From NCBI GenBank assembly GCA_021390615.1, contig JAJEJU010000025.1, positions 1 through 64,000 of the forward strand: a DNA stretch of 64,000 nt, read 5' to 3'. How positions within the stretch are numbered: the stretch's first letter is position 1; each line of letters opens with the position of its first letter. Positions 36,049 to 44,699 of this stretch are shown here, piece after piece. The position numbers were made by a program, and so were the translations under genes. Under the pieces are notes generated by a model. That model was not told the origin of the DNA. It searched no databases and was given only the letters and a program-made list of their open reading frames with translations. This DNA comes from Rhodanobacteraceae bacterium ZG21-1 (GTDB taxonomy: Bacteria; Pseudomonadota; Gammaproteobacteria; Xanthomonadales; Rhodanobacteraceae).

Positions 36049-36450
36049 GTGAACACCATGGCTCAAAAACCTTCCTTCGCTTTCGTGGCCGCTTCCTGGA
36101 CGGCATTGCTGGTCGGCTTCGCGGCCTTCCTGGTCGGCCTGTGGAACGCCAACATGCAGCTCAACGAAAAGGGCTACTACCTGGCCGTCCTGCTGTACGG
36201 TCTGTTCTCCGCCGTGTCGGTGCAGAAAAGCGTGCGTGACCGCCTCGACGGGATACCGGTCACCGGCATCTACTACGGCCTGGCCTGGGCCTCGGTGCTG
36301 ATCGCCATCACCATGCTGGTCATCGGCCTGTACAACGCCACCTTGACGCTCAGCGAAAAGGGCTTCTACGGCATGTCCTTCGCGATGAGCCTGTTCGCGG
36401 CGATCGCGGTGCAGAAGAACACCCGCGACAGCCAGACGCTGGGCGGTTAG
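36049..36450 (+). CDS. YiaA/YiaB-family inner-membrane protein
   Basis: 133 residues. Two repeats of a two-helix unit (residues ~9-58 and ~72-122), each with the pattern [15 protein letters not shown] / [15 protein letters not shown] followed by VQKSVRD / VQKNTRD, the YiaA/B two-helix domain. The GTG at 36049 is preferred to the ATG three codons later, because AAGGAG lies six bases before it. Inner membrane; function unknown in the family. Convergent with the his operon across a 40-base gap containing a hairpin. Confidence 0.88.
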   Translation: MNTMAQKPSFAFVAASWTALLVGFAAFLVGLWNANMQLNEKGYYLAVLLYGLFSAVSVQKSVRDRLDGIPVTGIYYGLAWASVLIAITMLVIGLYNATLTLSEKGFYGMSFAMSLFAAIAVQKNTRDSQTLGG

Positions 36451-36464
36451 CAGCGACTGGCCAC

Positions 36465-36481
36465 CGGGGCACACCGCCCCG
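36465..36481. terminator. Hairpin between convergent YiaA/B and his operon
   Basis: CGGGGC-acacc-GCCCCG between the two convergent stops. Symmetric, so it may serve both transcripts; T-runs are absent. Confidence 0.45.
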
Positions 36482-36490
36482 CATCGACGA

Positions 36491-37135
36491 TCAACGAGCC
36501 GGCCGCGCCGCGTGCCGGCTCGCCAGCAACTCGGCCACGTCGGCCAGCGACAGCCCGCGTGCACGCAGCGCGACGGTCAGGTGGAAGATCAGGTCGGCGG
36601 CCTCACCGAGCAGCTCGGCATCGCCCTGGGCCACCACGGCCAGCGCGGTCTCCACGCCCTCCTCGCCGACCTTCTGCGCGATGCGGCGAGGGCCTTCCTC
36701 GAACAGGCGCGTGGTGTAGCTGCCCGCCGGCCGCTCGCTTGCGCGGCGAGCCACCAGCGCGTCCAGCTCGGCGAGAAAACCCAGCGGTGGCCGCACTGCA
36801 TCGCCGAAACAACTGGAGCTGCCGCGATGGCAGGTCGGCCCATGCGGCTCGGCCTGAATCAGCAAGGTATCGGCGTCGCAGTCGACGCGTATCGATTTCA
36901 GGCCCAACACATGGCCCGAACTTTCGCCCTTGGTCCACAGGCGCTGCTTGCTGCGGCTCCAGAAGGTGACCTGGCCGCGACGCCGCGTCTCGGCCAGGGC
37001 TTCGGCATTCATGTAGCCCAGCATCAGCACTTCGCCGCTCAGCCAGTGCTGCACGATCGCGGGCAGCAAGCCGTCGCCTTTGGCCCAGTCCAGGCTTGCG
37101 TCCAGGTCGTTCGGTTCGATCACGGTCTCGCTCAT
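36491..37135 (-). CDS. hisIE: Bifunctional phosphoribosyl-AMP cyclohydrolase / phosphoribosyl-ATP pyrophosphatase
   Basis: 214 residues. Steps 2 and 3 of histidine biosynthesis fused. The N-terminal HisI part (~1-115) has [20 protein letters not shown] and the metal-binding CDAD and [10 protein letters not shown] motifs. The C-terminal HisE part (~120-214) has [18 protein letters not shown] and [11 protein letters not shown]. Last gene of the his operon; its ATG overlaps the hisF stop (ATGA). A hairpin lies just past its stop. Confidence 0.96.
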   Translation of the reverse strand: MSETVIEPNDLDASLDWAKGDGLLPAIVQHWLSGEVLMLGYMNAEALAETRRRGQVTFWSRSKQRLWTKGESSGHVLGLKSIRVDCDADTLLIQAEPHGPTCHRGSSSCFGDAVRPPLGFLAELDALVARRASERPAGSYTTRLFEEGPRRIAQKVGEEGVETALAVVAQGDAELLGEAADLIFHLTVALRARGLSLADVAELLASRHAARPAR

Positions 37136-37923
37136 GCAGTCGTTTCCTGGTCTGGCAGGCGCATCGCGATGCCCTGTCCGTGCAGATAGCGCTTGAGCGC
37201 GGGAATCGCGATCGTGCCGGCGTGGAATACGCTGGCCGCCAGCGCGCCATCCACGTCCGCCTCGACGAAGGCGTCGCGGAAGTGTTCCGGCGCGCCTGCA
37301 CCGCCGGAGGCGATCAGCGGCACCTGGCATATCGCGCGCGCCACCGACAGCTGGGTCAGATCATAGCCGCGGCGCACGCCGTCGCTGCCCATGCAATTGA
37401 GCACGATCTCGCCGGCGCCGCGCTGCTGCGCCTCGATCATCCAGTCCAGCGTGCGACGCGCCAGCGCCTGGGTCTTGCTGGGGTCGCCGGTGTACTGGCG
37501 CACCCGCCATTCGCCGTCGGCGTCGCGCAGCGAGTCGATGCCGACCACCACGCACTGCACGCCGAAGGCATCAGCCAGCTCGTCAATCAGCTCCGGCCGC
37601 TCCAGCGCCGGCGAATTCACCGAAATCTTGTCGGCGCCCGCGTGCAGCACGGCGCGCGCCTCGTCTGCCGAGCGAATGCCGCCGGCGACGCAGAACGGAA
37701 TGTCGATCGCCCGCGCCACCCGTTCCACCCAGGCCCGATCCACGCTGCGCCCTTCCGGACTGGCGGTGATGTCGTAGAACACCAGCTCGTCGGCGCCCTC
37801 GTCGCGGTAGCGCAGGGCCAGCTCGACGATCTCGCCCATGACCACGTGATCGCGGAAGCGCACGCCCTTGACCACCTTGCCGTCGCGCACGTCCAGGCAG
37901 GGAATGATGCGTCGGCTCAGCAT
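37132..37923 (-). CDS. hisF: Imidazole glycerol phosphate synthase, cyclase subunit
   Basis: 263 residues. TIM barrel that uses ammonia from HisH to form imidazole-glycerol phosphate and [26 protein letters not shown] at the start (catalytic Asp 11), [37 protein letters not shown] (second catalytic Asp) and ASGGAG are all present. The start at 37923 overlaps the hisA stop region by seven bases. The AICAR it releases feeds purine synthesis, whose first enzyme, purF, lies 12 kb away on the same strand. Confidence 0.96.
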   Translation of the reverse strand: MLSRRIIPCLDVRDGKVVKGVRFRDHVVMGEIVELALRYRDEGADELVFYDITASPEGRSVDRAWVERVARAIDIPFCVAGGIRSADEARAVLHAGADKISVNSPALERPELIDELADAFGVQCVVVGIDSLRDADGEWRVRQYTGDPSKTQALARRTLDWMIEAQQRGAGEIVLNCMGSDGVRRGYDLTQLSVARAICQVPLIASGGAGAPEHFRDAFVEADVDGALAASVFHAGTIAIPALKRYLHGQGIAMRLPDQETTA

Positions 37924-38645
37924 GCCAGGGCCTCCTCGATGCCGAAGCGGCCTTCCAGCAAGGCCCGCCCGAGAATCACGCCGCGTGCGCCCGCCGCGCG
38001 CGCCGCGCGGATATCGTCCAGCGAGCGCACGCCGCCGGAAGCCTGCACGGCTAGCTGCGGCATGCGCTCGGCCAGGTGCCGGTAAAGCTCCAGATTGAAG
38101 CCGGCCAGCATGCCGTCGCGCTCGATGTCGGTACACAGCAGGTGGCGTGCGCCGCGCGCCGCATACCACGGCGCCAGTTCGTCCAGGCTGCGCGCCTCCA
38201 GCTCGGTCCAGCCGGCGCTGGGCAGGGCCCAACGCTCGTCGATACGACGGGTATCGAGGGCGAGAGTCAGCCGTTCGGCGCCATGCTCGGCCAGCCAGCC
38301 GGCCACCTGCTCGGGGGCGCGGATCGCCACACTGCCCAGCACCACCCTGCGCACGCCGGCATCGAACAGGCGGCGCAGATCGGCCTCGTCGCGCACGCCG
38401 CCGCCGGCCTGGATCTGCATGCCGTCGCCGGCGATCGCCTCGATCACCGCAAGATTGTCCAGGCTGCCCGAGCGGGCGCCGTCCAGGTCGACCAGGTGCA
38501 GCCAGCGCGCACCGGCTTCGGCGTAGCGCCGGGCCAGCGCGCGCGGCTCGACCGCGTAAGTGGTCTGCTGCGCGTAGTCGCCCTGCTTCAGGCGCACCAC
38601 CTGGCCGCCGCGCAAATCGATGGCTGGAATGACGTCGAAATTCAT
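37917..38645 (-). CDS. hisA: Phosphoribosylformimino-AICAR ribotide isomerase
   Basis: 242 residues. TIM barrel performing the Amadori rearrangement of ProFAR to PRFAR. Catalytic Asp 8 in [15 protein letters not shown], then [22 protein letters not shown], second Asp in [11 protein letters not shown], and [11 protein letters not shown]. Start codon overlaps the hisH stop (ATGA). Confidence 0.96.
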   Translation of the reverse strand: MNFDVIPAIDLRGGQVVRLKQGDYAQQTTYAVEPRALARRYAEAGARWLHLVDLDGARSGSLDNLAVIEAIAGDGMQIQAGGGVRDEADLRRLFDAGVRRVVLGSVAIRAPEQVAGWLAEHGAERLTLALDTRRIDERWALPSAGWTELEARSLDELAPWYAARGARHLLCTDIERDGMLAGFNLELYRHLAERMPQLAVQASGGVRSLDDIRAARAAGARGVILGRALLEGRFGIEEALAC

Positions 38646-39232
38646 AGTTCGAGAAAATTGCGCAGGAGCCTGGCGCCGACTGCGGCCGAGCGCTCGGGAT
38701 GGAATTGCATGCCGTGGAAGTTGCCGTGCGCCACGGCAGCGGAGAACGCCTCGCCGTAGTCGGTGCTGGCCAGGCTCCACTCGCCCAGCGGCACCGCGTA
38801 GCTGTGCACGAAGTAGGCGTAGTCGTCCTCGCCCAGGCCCGCCAGGAGCGGATGCTCACGCTGCCGGCGCAGCCGGTTCCAGCCCATGTGCGGCACGCGC
38901 CGATCGGAAGTTTCGACAAAACGGCGCACGGTGGCGGGAATCAGACCCAGGCAGGCGGTGTCGCCCTCTTCCGAATGCGCACACAGCAGCTGCATGCCCA
39001 GGCAGACGCCGAGCACCGGCTGGGTCAGCGAGCGCAGCAGCTCGATCAGGCCCAGCTCGCGCAGGCGTGCCATGCCCGGCCCCGCCGCGCCCACGCCGGG
39101 CAGGATCACCTTGTCGGCGGCGCGGATCGCCGTGGCGTCGGCGGTCAGCGCCGCGTCCGTACCCAGCCGCTGCAGCGCATAGCGCACCGAACCGATATTG
39201 GTGCCGCCGGCATCGACCAGGACCACCGCCAT
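38642..39232 (-). CDS. hisH: Imidazole glycerol phosphate synthase, glutaminase subunit
   Basis: 196 residues. Class I glutamine amidotransferase that supplies ammonia to HisF. Nucleophile Cys in [11 protein letters not shown] (~77), His and Glu of the triad in [11 protein letters not shown] (~175). The oxyanion strand is [11 protein letters not shown]. Its ATG shares one base with the hisB stop (TAATG). Confidence 0.95.
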   Translation of the reverse strand: MAVVLVDAGGTNIGSVRYALQRLGTDAALTADATAIRAADKVILPGVGAAGPGMARLRELGLIELLRSLTQPVLGVCLGMQLLCAHSEEGDTACLGLIPATVRRFVETSDRRVPHMGWNRLRRQREHPLLAGLGEDDYAYFVHSYAVPLGEWSLASTDYGEAFSAAVAHGNFHGMQFHPERSAAVGARLLRNFLEL

Positions 39233-40350
39233 TACAAGGCTCCCTTGGTGCTGGGCAGCTCGCTGCCCTCGCGCCGGATCGCCTGACGCAGTGCGCGCGC
39301 CACTACCTTGAAGCAGGCCTCGACCATATGGTGCGCGTTGTCACCGCGCACGCTGAGGTGCAAATTGGCGCCCAGCGTCTCGCACAGCGAGCGGAAGAAA
39401 TGCGGCACCAGTTCGGTGGGCACCTCGCCCACGCGCTCGCGCGGGAAGTGGCCTTCGAACACGAAATACGGGCGGCCCGACAGATCCAGCGCGGCGCTGG
39501 CCTGGGTCTCGTCCATCGGCAGGCTGAAACCGGCCTGGCCTTGCGCCGACGTTTCCCGCTGCGGCAGCTCGTCCGGCGCAAAGCCGTAGCGGCCGATGCC
39601 GCGCTTGTCGCCGAGCGCCTGCCTCAAGGCCTGGCCCAGCGCCAGCGCGCAGTCCTCGATGGTGTGGTGTTCGTCGATGTGGATATCGCCCTCGCAGCGC
39701 AGGCTCAGCGCGAAGCCGCCGTGCTTGCCGATCTGCTCGAGCATGTGGTCGAAGAAGCCCAGACCGGTGTGCGCCTCGGGCTCGGCCGCGCGATCCAGAT
39801 CCACGCTCACCGCGATGCGCGTTTCCTTAGTGTTGCGCTGGACCGTCGCAACGCGCGGCGCATCCAGCCAACGGTGCGCCAGCTCTTGCCACGACAGGCC
39901 GAGCGGCCCTACGCGCAGGCCCTGCACGCCGAGGTTGGCGGCGAACTGCAGGTCGCTCTCGCGATCGCCCACCATCGCCGAGGCGGCGCGGCTCCAGTTG
40001 TCGTCGGCAAGATAGCCGCGCACCAGCCCGACCCCGGGCTTGCGCGTGTCCAGACCTTCATGCGGGAAGCTGCGATCGATCAGCACCTCGCGGAAGCGAA
40101 TGCCCTGTGAAGCGAGGATGCGCAGCAGCAGCTCGTGCGGACCGTCGAAGTGCGCCTGCGGAAAGCCGTCGGTGCCCAGCCCGTCCTGGTTGGTAATCAT
40201 CACCAGCTCGTAGCCGGCAGCGACGAAGCGCTGCAGCGCGGCGATCACTCCAGGCAGCAGGGCCAGCTTTTCATAGCTGTCGATCTGCTCGTCCGCCGGC
40301 TCCTCGATCAGGCAGCCATCGCGGTCCACGAAAAGCAGCTTGCGGCTCAT
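39232..40350 (-). CDS. hisB: Bifunctional histidinol-phosphatase / imidazoleglycerol-phosphate dehydratase
   Basis: 372 residues. The N-terminal HAD phosphatase (~1-165) has the nucleophile in [12 protein letters not shown] and the [13 protein letters not shown] motif; its zinc-binding loop is short ([12 protein letters not shown]). The C-terminal dehydratase (~175-372) has [32 protein letters not shown] and [12 protein letters not shown] with the manganese-binding His clusters. The fused form is typical of enterobacteria and xanthomonads. Ten bases after the hisC stop. Confidence 0.96.
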   Translation of the reverse strand: MSRKLLFVDRDGCLIEEPADEQIDSYEKLALLPGVIAALQRFVAAGYELVMITNQDGLGTDGFPQAHFDGPHELLLRILASQGIRFREVLIDRSFPHEGLDTRKPGVGLVRGYLADDNWSRAASAMVGDRESDLQFAANLGVQGLRVGPLGLSWQELAHRWLDAPRVATVQRNTKETRIAVSVDLDRAAEPEAHTGLGFFDHMLEQIGKHGGFALSLRCEGDIHIDEHHTIEDCALALGQALRQALGDKRGIGRYGFAPDELPQRETSAQGQAGFSLPMDETQASAALDLSGRPYFVFEGHFPRERVGEVPTELVPHFFRSLCETLGANLHLSVRGDNAHHMVEACFKVVARALRQAIRREGSELPSTKGAL

Positions 40351-40360
40351 GCGGCGGACC

Positions 40361-41440
40361 TCATGGTGTGCTCCCAGCCGGCACTGCCGTCGACGACAGC
40401 ACGTCGAGCACGCGGGCATTCTCTTCCGGCGTGCCGACGGTGATGCGCAAGGCATCGTGGAGATTCGGGTAGCGCCGCACGTCGCGCACCACGATGCCGG
40501 CATCGAACAGCCGCCGATAGACCGCACCGGCATCCTCGAAGCGCACGGCCAGGAAATTCGCCTGCGAGGGCAGCACTTCGCGCACCCCCGGCAGGGCTCG
40601 CAGCGCTGCGCCGACCGCCTCACGCTGCGCGCGCACCAGCTCGATATGCGCGCGCGCGTTCGCCTTGCCCCAGCCGGAAAGCGCGACCCGCGCGATATCC
40701 ACGCAGGGCTGCGGCAGCGGATACGGCGGCATGATCCGCCGCAGCAGCGCAATCACCTCGGCCTGCGCAAGCAGGCTGCCGATGCGCACGCCGGCCAGGG
40801 CCCAGGCCTTGGAAAGCGTGCGCAGCACGGCCAGGTTGTCGTAGCGGTCGATCAAGTCGGCCATGCTGGCCGCGTCGGCGAATTCGATATACGCCTCGTC
40901 CACCACCAGCAGCGCGCGGCCGGCCAAGGCCTGCGCCAGATGCTCGACGCTCGCGCGCGGCACCACCTGGCCGGTCGGGTTGTTCGGCGTGCAGATGAAC
41001 ACCAGTTTCACCGCGGGCGTCACGGCCGCAAGGATCGCTTCCACGTCCAGCGTGAAGTCGCTGCGCAGCGCCACCTCGATCACGCCGGCATGCTGGATGC
41101 GCGCGCACACCGCATACATGCCGAAGGTCGGCGGCTGGATCAGGATGGCATCCTCGCCGGCACGACAGAACGCACGCACCAGCAGGTCGATCGCCTCGTC
41201 GCTGCCGCGCCCGACCAGCAATTGCTCGCGCCGCACGCCGTAAAGCTGGGCCAGCGTATCGAGCAGTTCGGCCGGCTGCGGTTCCGGATAGCGATTGCAC
41301 CCGGCGCCGAGATCGCCGGTCGGCGGCCACGCCGATTCGTTCGCGTTGAGCAGCACCTGCCCGCCGCTGGCCTCCATGCGCGCGGAGGAATACGGCTGCA
41401 TCGCGCGGATTTCCGCGCGCGCCAGATCGAGCACGCTCAT
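40361..41440 (-). CDS. hisC: Histidinol-phosphate aminotransferase
   Basis: 359 residues. PLP-dependent fold type I enzyme. [44 protein letters not shown] and the PLP lysine in [14 protein letters not shown] are visible. Transfers the amino group from glutamate to imidazole-acetol phosphate. Start overlaps the hisD stop by ATGA. Confidence 0.96.
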   Translation of the reverse strand: MSVLDLARAEIRAMQPYSSARMEASGGQVLLNANESAWPPTGDLGAGCNRYPEPQPAELLDTLAQLYGVRREQLLVGRGSDEAIDLLVRAFCRAGEDAILIQPPTFGMYAVCARIQHAGVIEVALRSDFTLDVEAILAAVTPAVKLVFICTPNNPTGQVVPRASVEHLAQALAGRALLVVDEAYIEFADAASMADLIDRYDNLAVLRTLSKAWALAGVRIGSLLAQAEVIALLRRIMPPYPLPQPCVDIARVALSGWGKANARAHIELVRAQREAVGAALRALPGVREVLPSQANFLAVRFEDAGAVYRRLFDAGIVVRDVRRYPNLHDALRITVGTPEENARVLDVLSSTAVPAGSTP

Positions 41441-42744
41441 ACGCTCGCCTCCAGCGCTGCCAGCCGCAGCATCACCGCCTGGCGATGCGCTTCCAACTGC
41501 TCGGTCGCCGCCAGCGTCGCAGCACACGGCCCGATCCGGCGCAGACCCTCGGCGCTGGCCTCCTGCACGGTGATCTGCTTCTGGAAACTGGCCACCGAGA
41601 CGCCGCTGTAGCTGCGTGCATAGCCGTAGGTGGGCAGCACGTGATTGCTGCCGCTGCAGTAGTCGCCCAGCGACTCCGGCGTCCACGCGCCCAGGAAGAT
41701 CGAGCCGGCGCTGTCGACCGCGGGCAGCAGCGCGCGCGGCTCCGCCACCTGCAGGATCAGGTGCTCGGGCGCGTAGCGATTGCTCACCGCCACCGCCTGT
41801 TCCAGCGAATCGACCAGGATCAGCCGGCTCTGCGCCAAGGCCTGGCGGGCAGTCTCCGCACGCGGCAGCAAGGCGCACTGCCGCTGTACCTCGGATGCCA
41901 CGCGCTCGAGCTGCTCGGCCGAGTCGCTGAGCAGGATCACCTGCGAATCCGGACCATGCTCGGCCTGCGACAGCAGATCGGCGGCGACGAAGGCCGGGGC
42001 GGCCGCCGCGTCGGCGATCACCAGCACCTCGGAAGGGCCAGCCGGCATGTCGATCGCCGCTCCTTCCGGATCGCCCGACACCTGCAGCTTGGCCTCGGTG
42101 ACCCAGGCATTGCCCGGGCCGAACAGCTTGTCGCACTTCGGCACACTGGCCGTGCCGTAGGCCAGTGCGGCAATCGCCTGCGCGCCGCCCAGCTTGAACA
42201 CCCGATGCACGCCAGTGACGCGCGCGGCATACAGCACCGCTTCGTCGCAGCGCCCATCGGCGCGCGCCGGCGAGCACAGCACCACTTCACGGCAGCCGGC
42301 CAACCGCGCCGGCACGCCCAGCATCAAGGCCGTGGACGGCAGCGGCGCGCTGCCAGCCGGCACGTAAAGGCCGACGCGTTGCACCGGCCGCAGCATGCGC
42401 TCCACCCGCACGCCTTCGGCCGTGTCCAGCGCTACCGGTTGCGGCGCCGCCGCCTGATGGAAGGCTTCGATGCGCCCGGCAGCTTCGCGGATCGCAGCCT
42501 TCAGTTCCGGCGTCAGCGCGGCCTCGGCCGAAGCGAACTCGGCGGCGTCCACCTCGAGCGCCTGCAAGCTGCAGCGATCATATTTCGCGCTCAGCTCGAA
42601 CAAGGCCGTGTCGCCGCGTGCGCGCACCTCGGCGACGATCGCTTCCACGCCACGCCGCAGTTCGTCGGCGCGCGACTGCGCCGGGCGCGCCAAGGCCTCG
42701 CGCCTTGCCGCCTCATTCAATTGATTCCAGTCCAGACGCTTCAT
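41437..42744 (-). CDS. hisD: Histidinol dehydrogenase
   Basis: 435 residues. Zinc enzyme that oxidises L-histidinol to histidine in two NAD-dependent steps. Seen: [58 protein letters not shown] and [23 protein letters not shown] near the C-terminus. Thirteen bases after hisG. Confidence 0.97.
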   Translation of the reverse strand: MKRLDWNQLNEAARREALARPAQSRADELRRGVEAIVAEVRARGDTALFELSAKYDRCSLQALEVDAAEFASAEAALTPELKAAIREAAGRIEAFHQAAAPQPVALDTAEGVRVERMLRPVQRVGLYVPAGSAPLPSTALMLGVPARLAGCREVVLCSPARADGRCDEAVLYAARVTGVHRVFKLGGAQAIAALAYGTASVPKCDKLFGPGNAWVTEAKLQVSGDPEGAAIDMPAGPSEVLVIADAAAAPAFVAADLLSQAEHGPDSQVILLSDSAEQLERVASEVQRQCALLPRAETARQALAQSRLILVDSLEQAVAVSNRYAPEHLILQVAEPRALLPAVDSAGSIFLGAWTPESLGDYCSGSNHVLPTYGYARSYSGVSVASFQKQITVQEASAEGLRRIGPCAATLAATEQLEAHRQAVMLRLAALEASV

Positions 42745-42757
42745 GCCGAGCCGCTCT

Positions 42758-43651
42758 TCATGCCAACATTTTTTCGACCGGCAGCACGAACATCTCGCGC
42801 GCACCGGCCTTCTTGATTTCTTCCAGCTGGCGCCAGCTCACCTCGCCTGCGCACAGCGCCTGCAGCATCAATTGGTCGGGCTGGCCTGCCAGGGGCAGCA
42901 AGGTCGGCTGCGGCCCGCCCGGCAGCAAGCGGGTGATCGCATCGAGCGAGCCGCGCGAGGTCTGCAGCAACAGCAGGCGCGACTCGCGCACCTGAATCAC
43001 CCCGTCCAGCCGCTTCAGCAGCAGCTCGATCATGTCGCCGCGTTCGTCGGTCGGCAGCGTCTGCGCGCCGGCCAGCACCGCCTCGCTTTCCAGCAGCACA
43101 TCCGCTTCGCGCAGCTGGTTGGCGACCAGGGTGCCGCCGCTCTGCACCAGGTCGCAGATGGCGTCGGCCGTGCCCAACCGTGGCGCGATCTCGACCGAAC
43201 CGGCCAGGGTCACTACGCCGGCATCGATCTGCCGCTGCTGCAGCCATTCGCCAAGCAGGCCGGGGTAAGACGTCGCGATGCGCAGTCCGGTCAATTGCTC
43301 TGGGCGCTGGTAGTCCAGTTCCTGCGGCACCGCGATCGACAGGCGGCAGCGGCCGAAGCCCAGCGCACGCCACTCGGCCAGCGGCGCCTCATCGCGGCCG
43401 CCGGTCAGGCGGTACTCGTTGAGCACGTTGCGGCCGACGATGCCGAGATCGCACACGCCCTGAGCGATCAACCCGGGGATGTCGTCGTCGCGCACCAGCA
43501 GCAGATCCACCGGCTCGCCCTCGCCGAAACAGAACAGCTTGTCGCGGCTCTGCCGGAAGGTGAGTCCGCAGCGGTTGAGCAGGTCCTGCGCCGGCTCGGT
43601 GAGGCGGCCGGATTTCTGCATGGCGATGCGCAGGCGGTCGCGGGTTTTCAT
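42758..43651 (-). CDS. hisG: ATP phosphoribosyltransferase, long form
   Basis: 297 residues, the long hexameric form with a C-terminal ACT-like regulatory domain, so it should be inhibited by histidine without needing HisZ. First and committed step of the pathway. Seen: [50 protein letters not shown], and the PTLLPLAG regulatory stretch. The ATG overlaps the stop of the yerC-like regulator. Confidence 0.96.
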   Translation of the reverse strand: MKTRDRLRIAMQKSGRLTEPAQDLLNRCGLTFRQSRDKLFCFGEGEPVDLLLVRDDDIPGLIAQGVCDLGIVGRNVLNEYRLTGGRDEAPLAEWRALGFGRCRLSIAVPQELDYQRPEQLTGLRIATSYPGLLGEWLQQRQIDAGVVTLAGSVEIAPRLGTADAICDLVQSGGTLVANQLREADVLLESEAVLAGAQTLPTDERGDMIELLLKRLDGVIQVRESRLLLLQTSRGSLDAITRLLPGGPQPTLLPLAGQPDQLMLQALCAGEVSWRQLEEIKKAGAREMFVLPVEKMLA

Positions 43652-43977
43652 GCCTTGGCCTTTTTGCGTGATCCGGCGGTGCGGCGGGCGGCGGCGGACA
43701 GATAACCGCCGCTGCCCTGATTGAGGTAACGGGCGACGCGCCCGATGGTGGTGATGCTTACCGCCGTGCGCTCGTGCGTCTCGCGATAGGACAGCCCGTC
43801 CAGCAGATACGGCACCACACGCCAGCGGTCCACCAGCACTTCGAGCTCGGCCGGCGTGCACAGATCGTGCAGGAAGGCGCTCATCTCCTCGGCGTTCTTC
43901 AGCGACAGCAAGGCCTGGCAGAGACTGAGCTCGGCGGCCTCCCCCGGAATTTCCGGATCCAGCGATCGACGCTTCAT
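43648..43977 (-). CDS. TrpR/YerC-family transcriptional regulator heading the his operon
   Basis: 109 residues. The TrpR-like helical DNA-binding domain covers ~10-95: FLHDLCTPAELEVLVDRWRV, GLSYRETHERTAVSITTIGRVARYLNQG, with a basic tail. The YerC/YecD group is found with tryptophan or histidine genes. Here it overlaps hisG by ATGA and is the first gene of the operon, so it probably controls the his genes. A dyad lies three bases before its start codon. Effector unknown; histidine is a natural guess. No histidine-rich leader peptide was seen. Confidence 0.85.
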   Translation of the reverse strand: MKRRSLDPEIPGEAAELSLCQALLSLKNAEEMSAFLHDLCTPAELEVLVDRWRVVPYLLDGLSYRETHERTAVSITTIGRVARYLNQGSGGYLSAAARRTAGSRKKAKA

Positions 43978-43980
43978 AAT

Positions 43981-43998
43981 GTACTAATGCGCTAATAC
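43981..43998. promoter_or_regulatory. Candidate operator of the his operon
   Basis: GTACTAATGCGCTAATAC has imperfect two-fold symmetry (GTA.TA..GC..TA.TAC). It recalls the TrpR-type operator, which also carries GTACTA halves. It lies three bases upstream of the regulator's ATG and overlaps the best -10-like hexamer (TATTAG on the minus strand), as expected for an autorepressor site. Confidence 0.45.
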
Positions 43999-44169
43999 GA
44001 TAGAACGCATCGTACGGCAAATCCGGACGGCACGCAAATCGCCCGCATGACGGCCGCGTCACACCTTGCCGATGTCGCCCGAACGGAAGTCGCAACTCGA
44101 TCTGCCGCATGGGACATCCGGCATCGACGAGGCATAATGCGACCGACTCACCCTCGACGAGGACACGCC

Positions 44170-44505
44170 ATGAAGCTTGCCATCGCCGCCCTGCTGCTGA
44201 CGCTCGCGGCGCCCGCCGCCATGGCCTGCGACCTTATGGGTATCCGCGGCCAGGTCAGCGACAATGGCCAGACCATCACGTCGCGCCAGCCCATCGCATT
44301 GAAGGAACAGGCGCGGCAATACGGCGGCTACTGGGAGGCCGCCAATGTCATCGAGCAGAACCGCCAAAGCGTGCTGCAGCAGCCGGGTCTCTCGGCGGCG
44401 GTCAGGCAGCAGGTGGACAGCGACCTGAGCGCGAACGTGCAGCAGCTGCGCTGCTGGGCGCAGGTCTGCTCGAAAGATAACGGCAACTCGACCTGCCAGC
44501 TCTGA
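44170..44505 (+). CDS. Small secreted protein of unknown function
   Basis: 111 residues from the ATG at 44170, with GAGGA eight bases upstream. Signal peptide with cleavage near APAAMA|CDLM (~19-20); Cys 20 could make it a lipoprotein, but MAC is a poor lipobox. The mature part is about 90 residues, mostly polar and helical, with Cys residues at the N-terminus and three near the C-terminus (LRCWAQVCSKDN...TCQL), so two disulfides are possible. I do not recognise a family. Its stop codon falls inside the first unit of a 15-bp tandem repeat. Confidence 0.75.
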   Translation: MKLAIAALLLTLAAPAAMACDLMGIRGQVSDNGQTITSRQPIALKEQARQYGGYWEAANVIEQNRQSVLQQPGLSAAVRQQVDSDLSANVQQLRCWAQVCSKDNGNSTCQL

Positions 44506-44635
44506 TCTGGCCCGCTCTGATCTGGCCAGCCCTGATCTGGCCAGCCCTGATCAAGCCAGCCCTGATCAAGCCAGCCCTCATCAAGCCAGCCCTGATCGAG
44601 CCGGCTTCGATCAAGTCAGGCTCGATCAAGCGAAC
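44501..44635. repeat. 15-bp tandem repeat, nine units
   Basis: Unit CCTGATCAAGCCAGC (variants with CTGG for CAAG in the first units; the last units are more degenerate). It begins inside the last codons of the small secreted protein gene and fills the gap towards hutH. On the minus strand the repeat is open and would read as a five-residue periodic RAGLI/RAGQI peptide, but there is no ribosome site or start to support a gene. Confidence 0.9.
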
Positions 44636-44662
44636 CCGGCTCTAATCAGACGCGGGCGCCGC

Positions 44663-44688
44663 GCTGCGTGACCGGCCGGCCACGCAGC
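44663..44688. terminator. Hairpin between the repeat and the hutH stop
   Basis: GCTGCGTG-accggccggc-CACGCAGC, a perfect 8-bp stem that can extend inward, between convergent genes. No T-run; possible bidirectional terminator. Confidence 0.45.
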
Positions 44689-44699
44689 AGCCTGCCCCG

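Noticed and set aside
44000-44170. A histidine leader peptide for his attenuation
   Set aside because: No short frame with a run of histidine codons and an adjoining terminator hairpin was found upstream of the operon.
44402-44629. Minus-strand frame with RAGLI repeats as a pentapeptide-repeat protein
   Set aside because: It is the reverse reading of the 15-bp repeat and then of the secreted-protein gene. It lacks a ribosome site and the A(D/N)LXX pattern.
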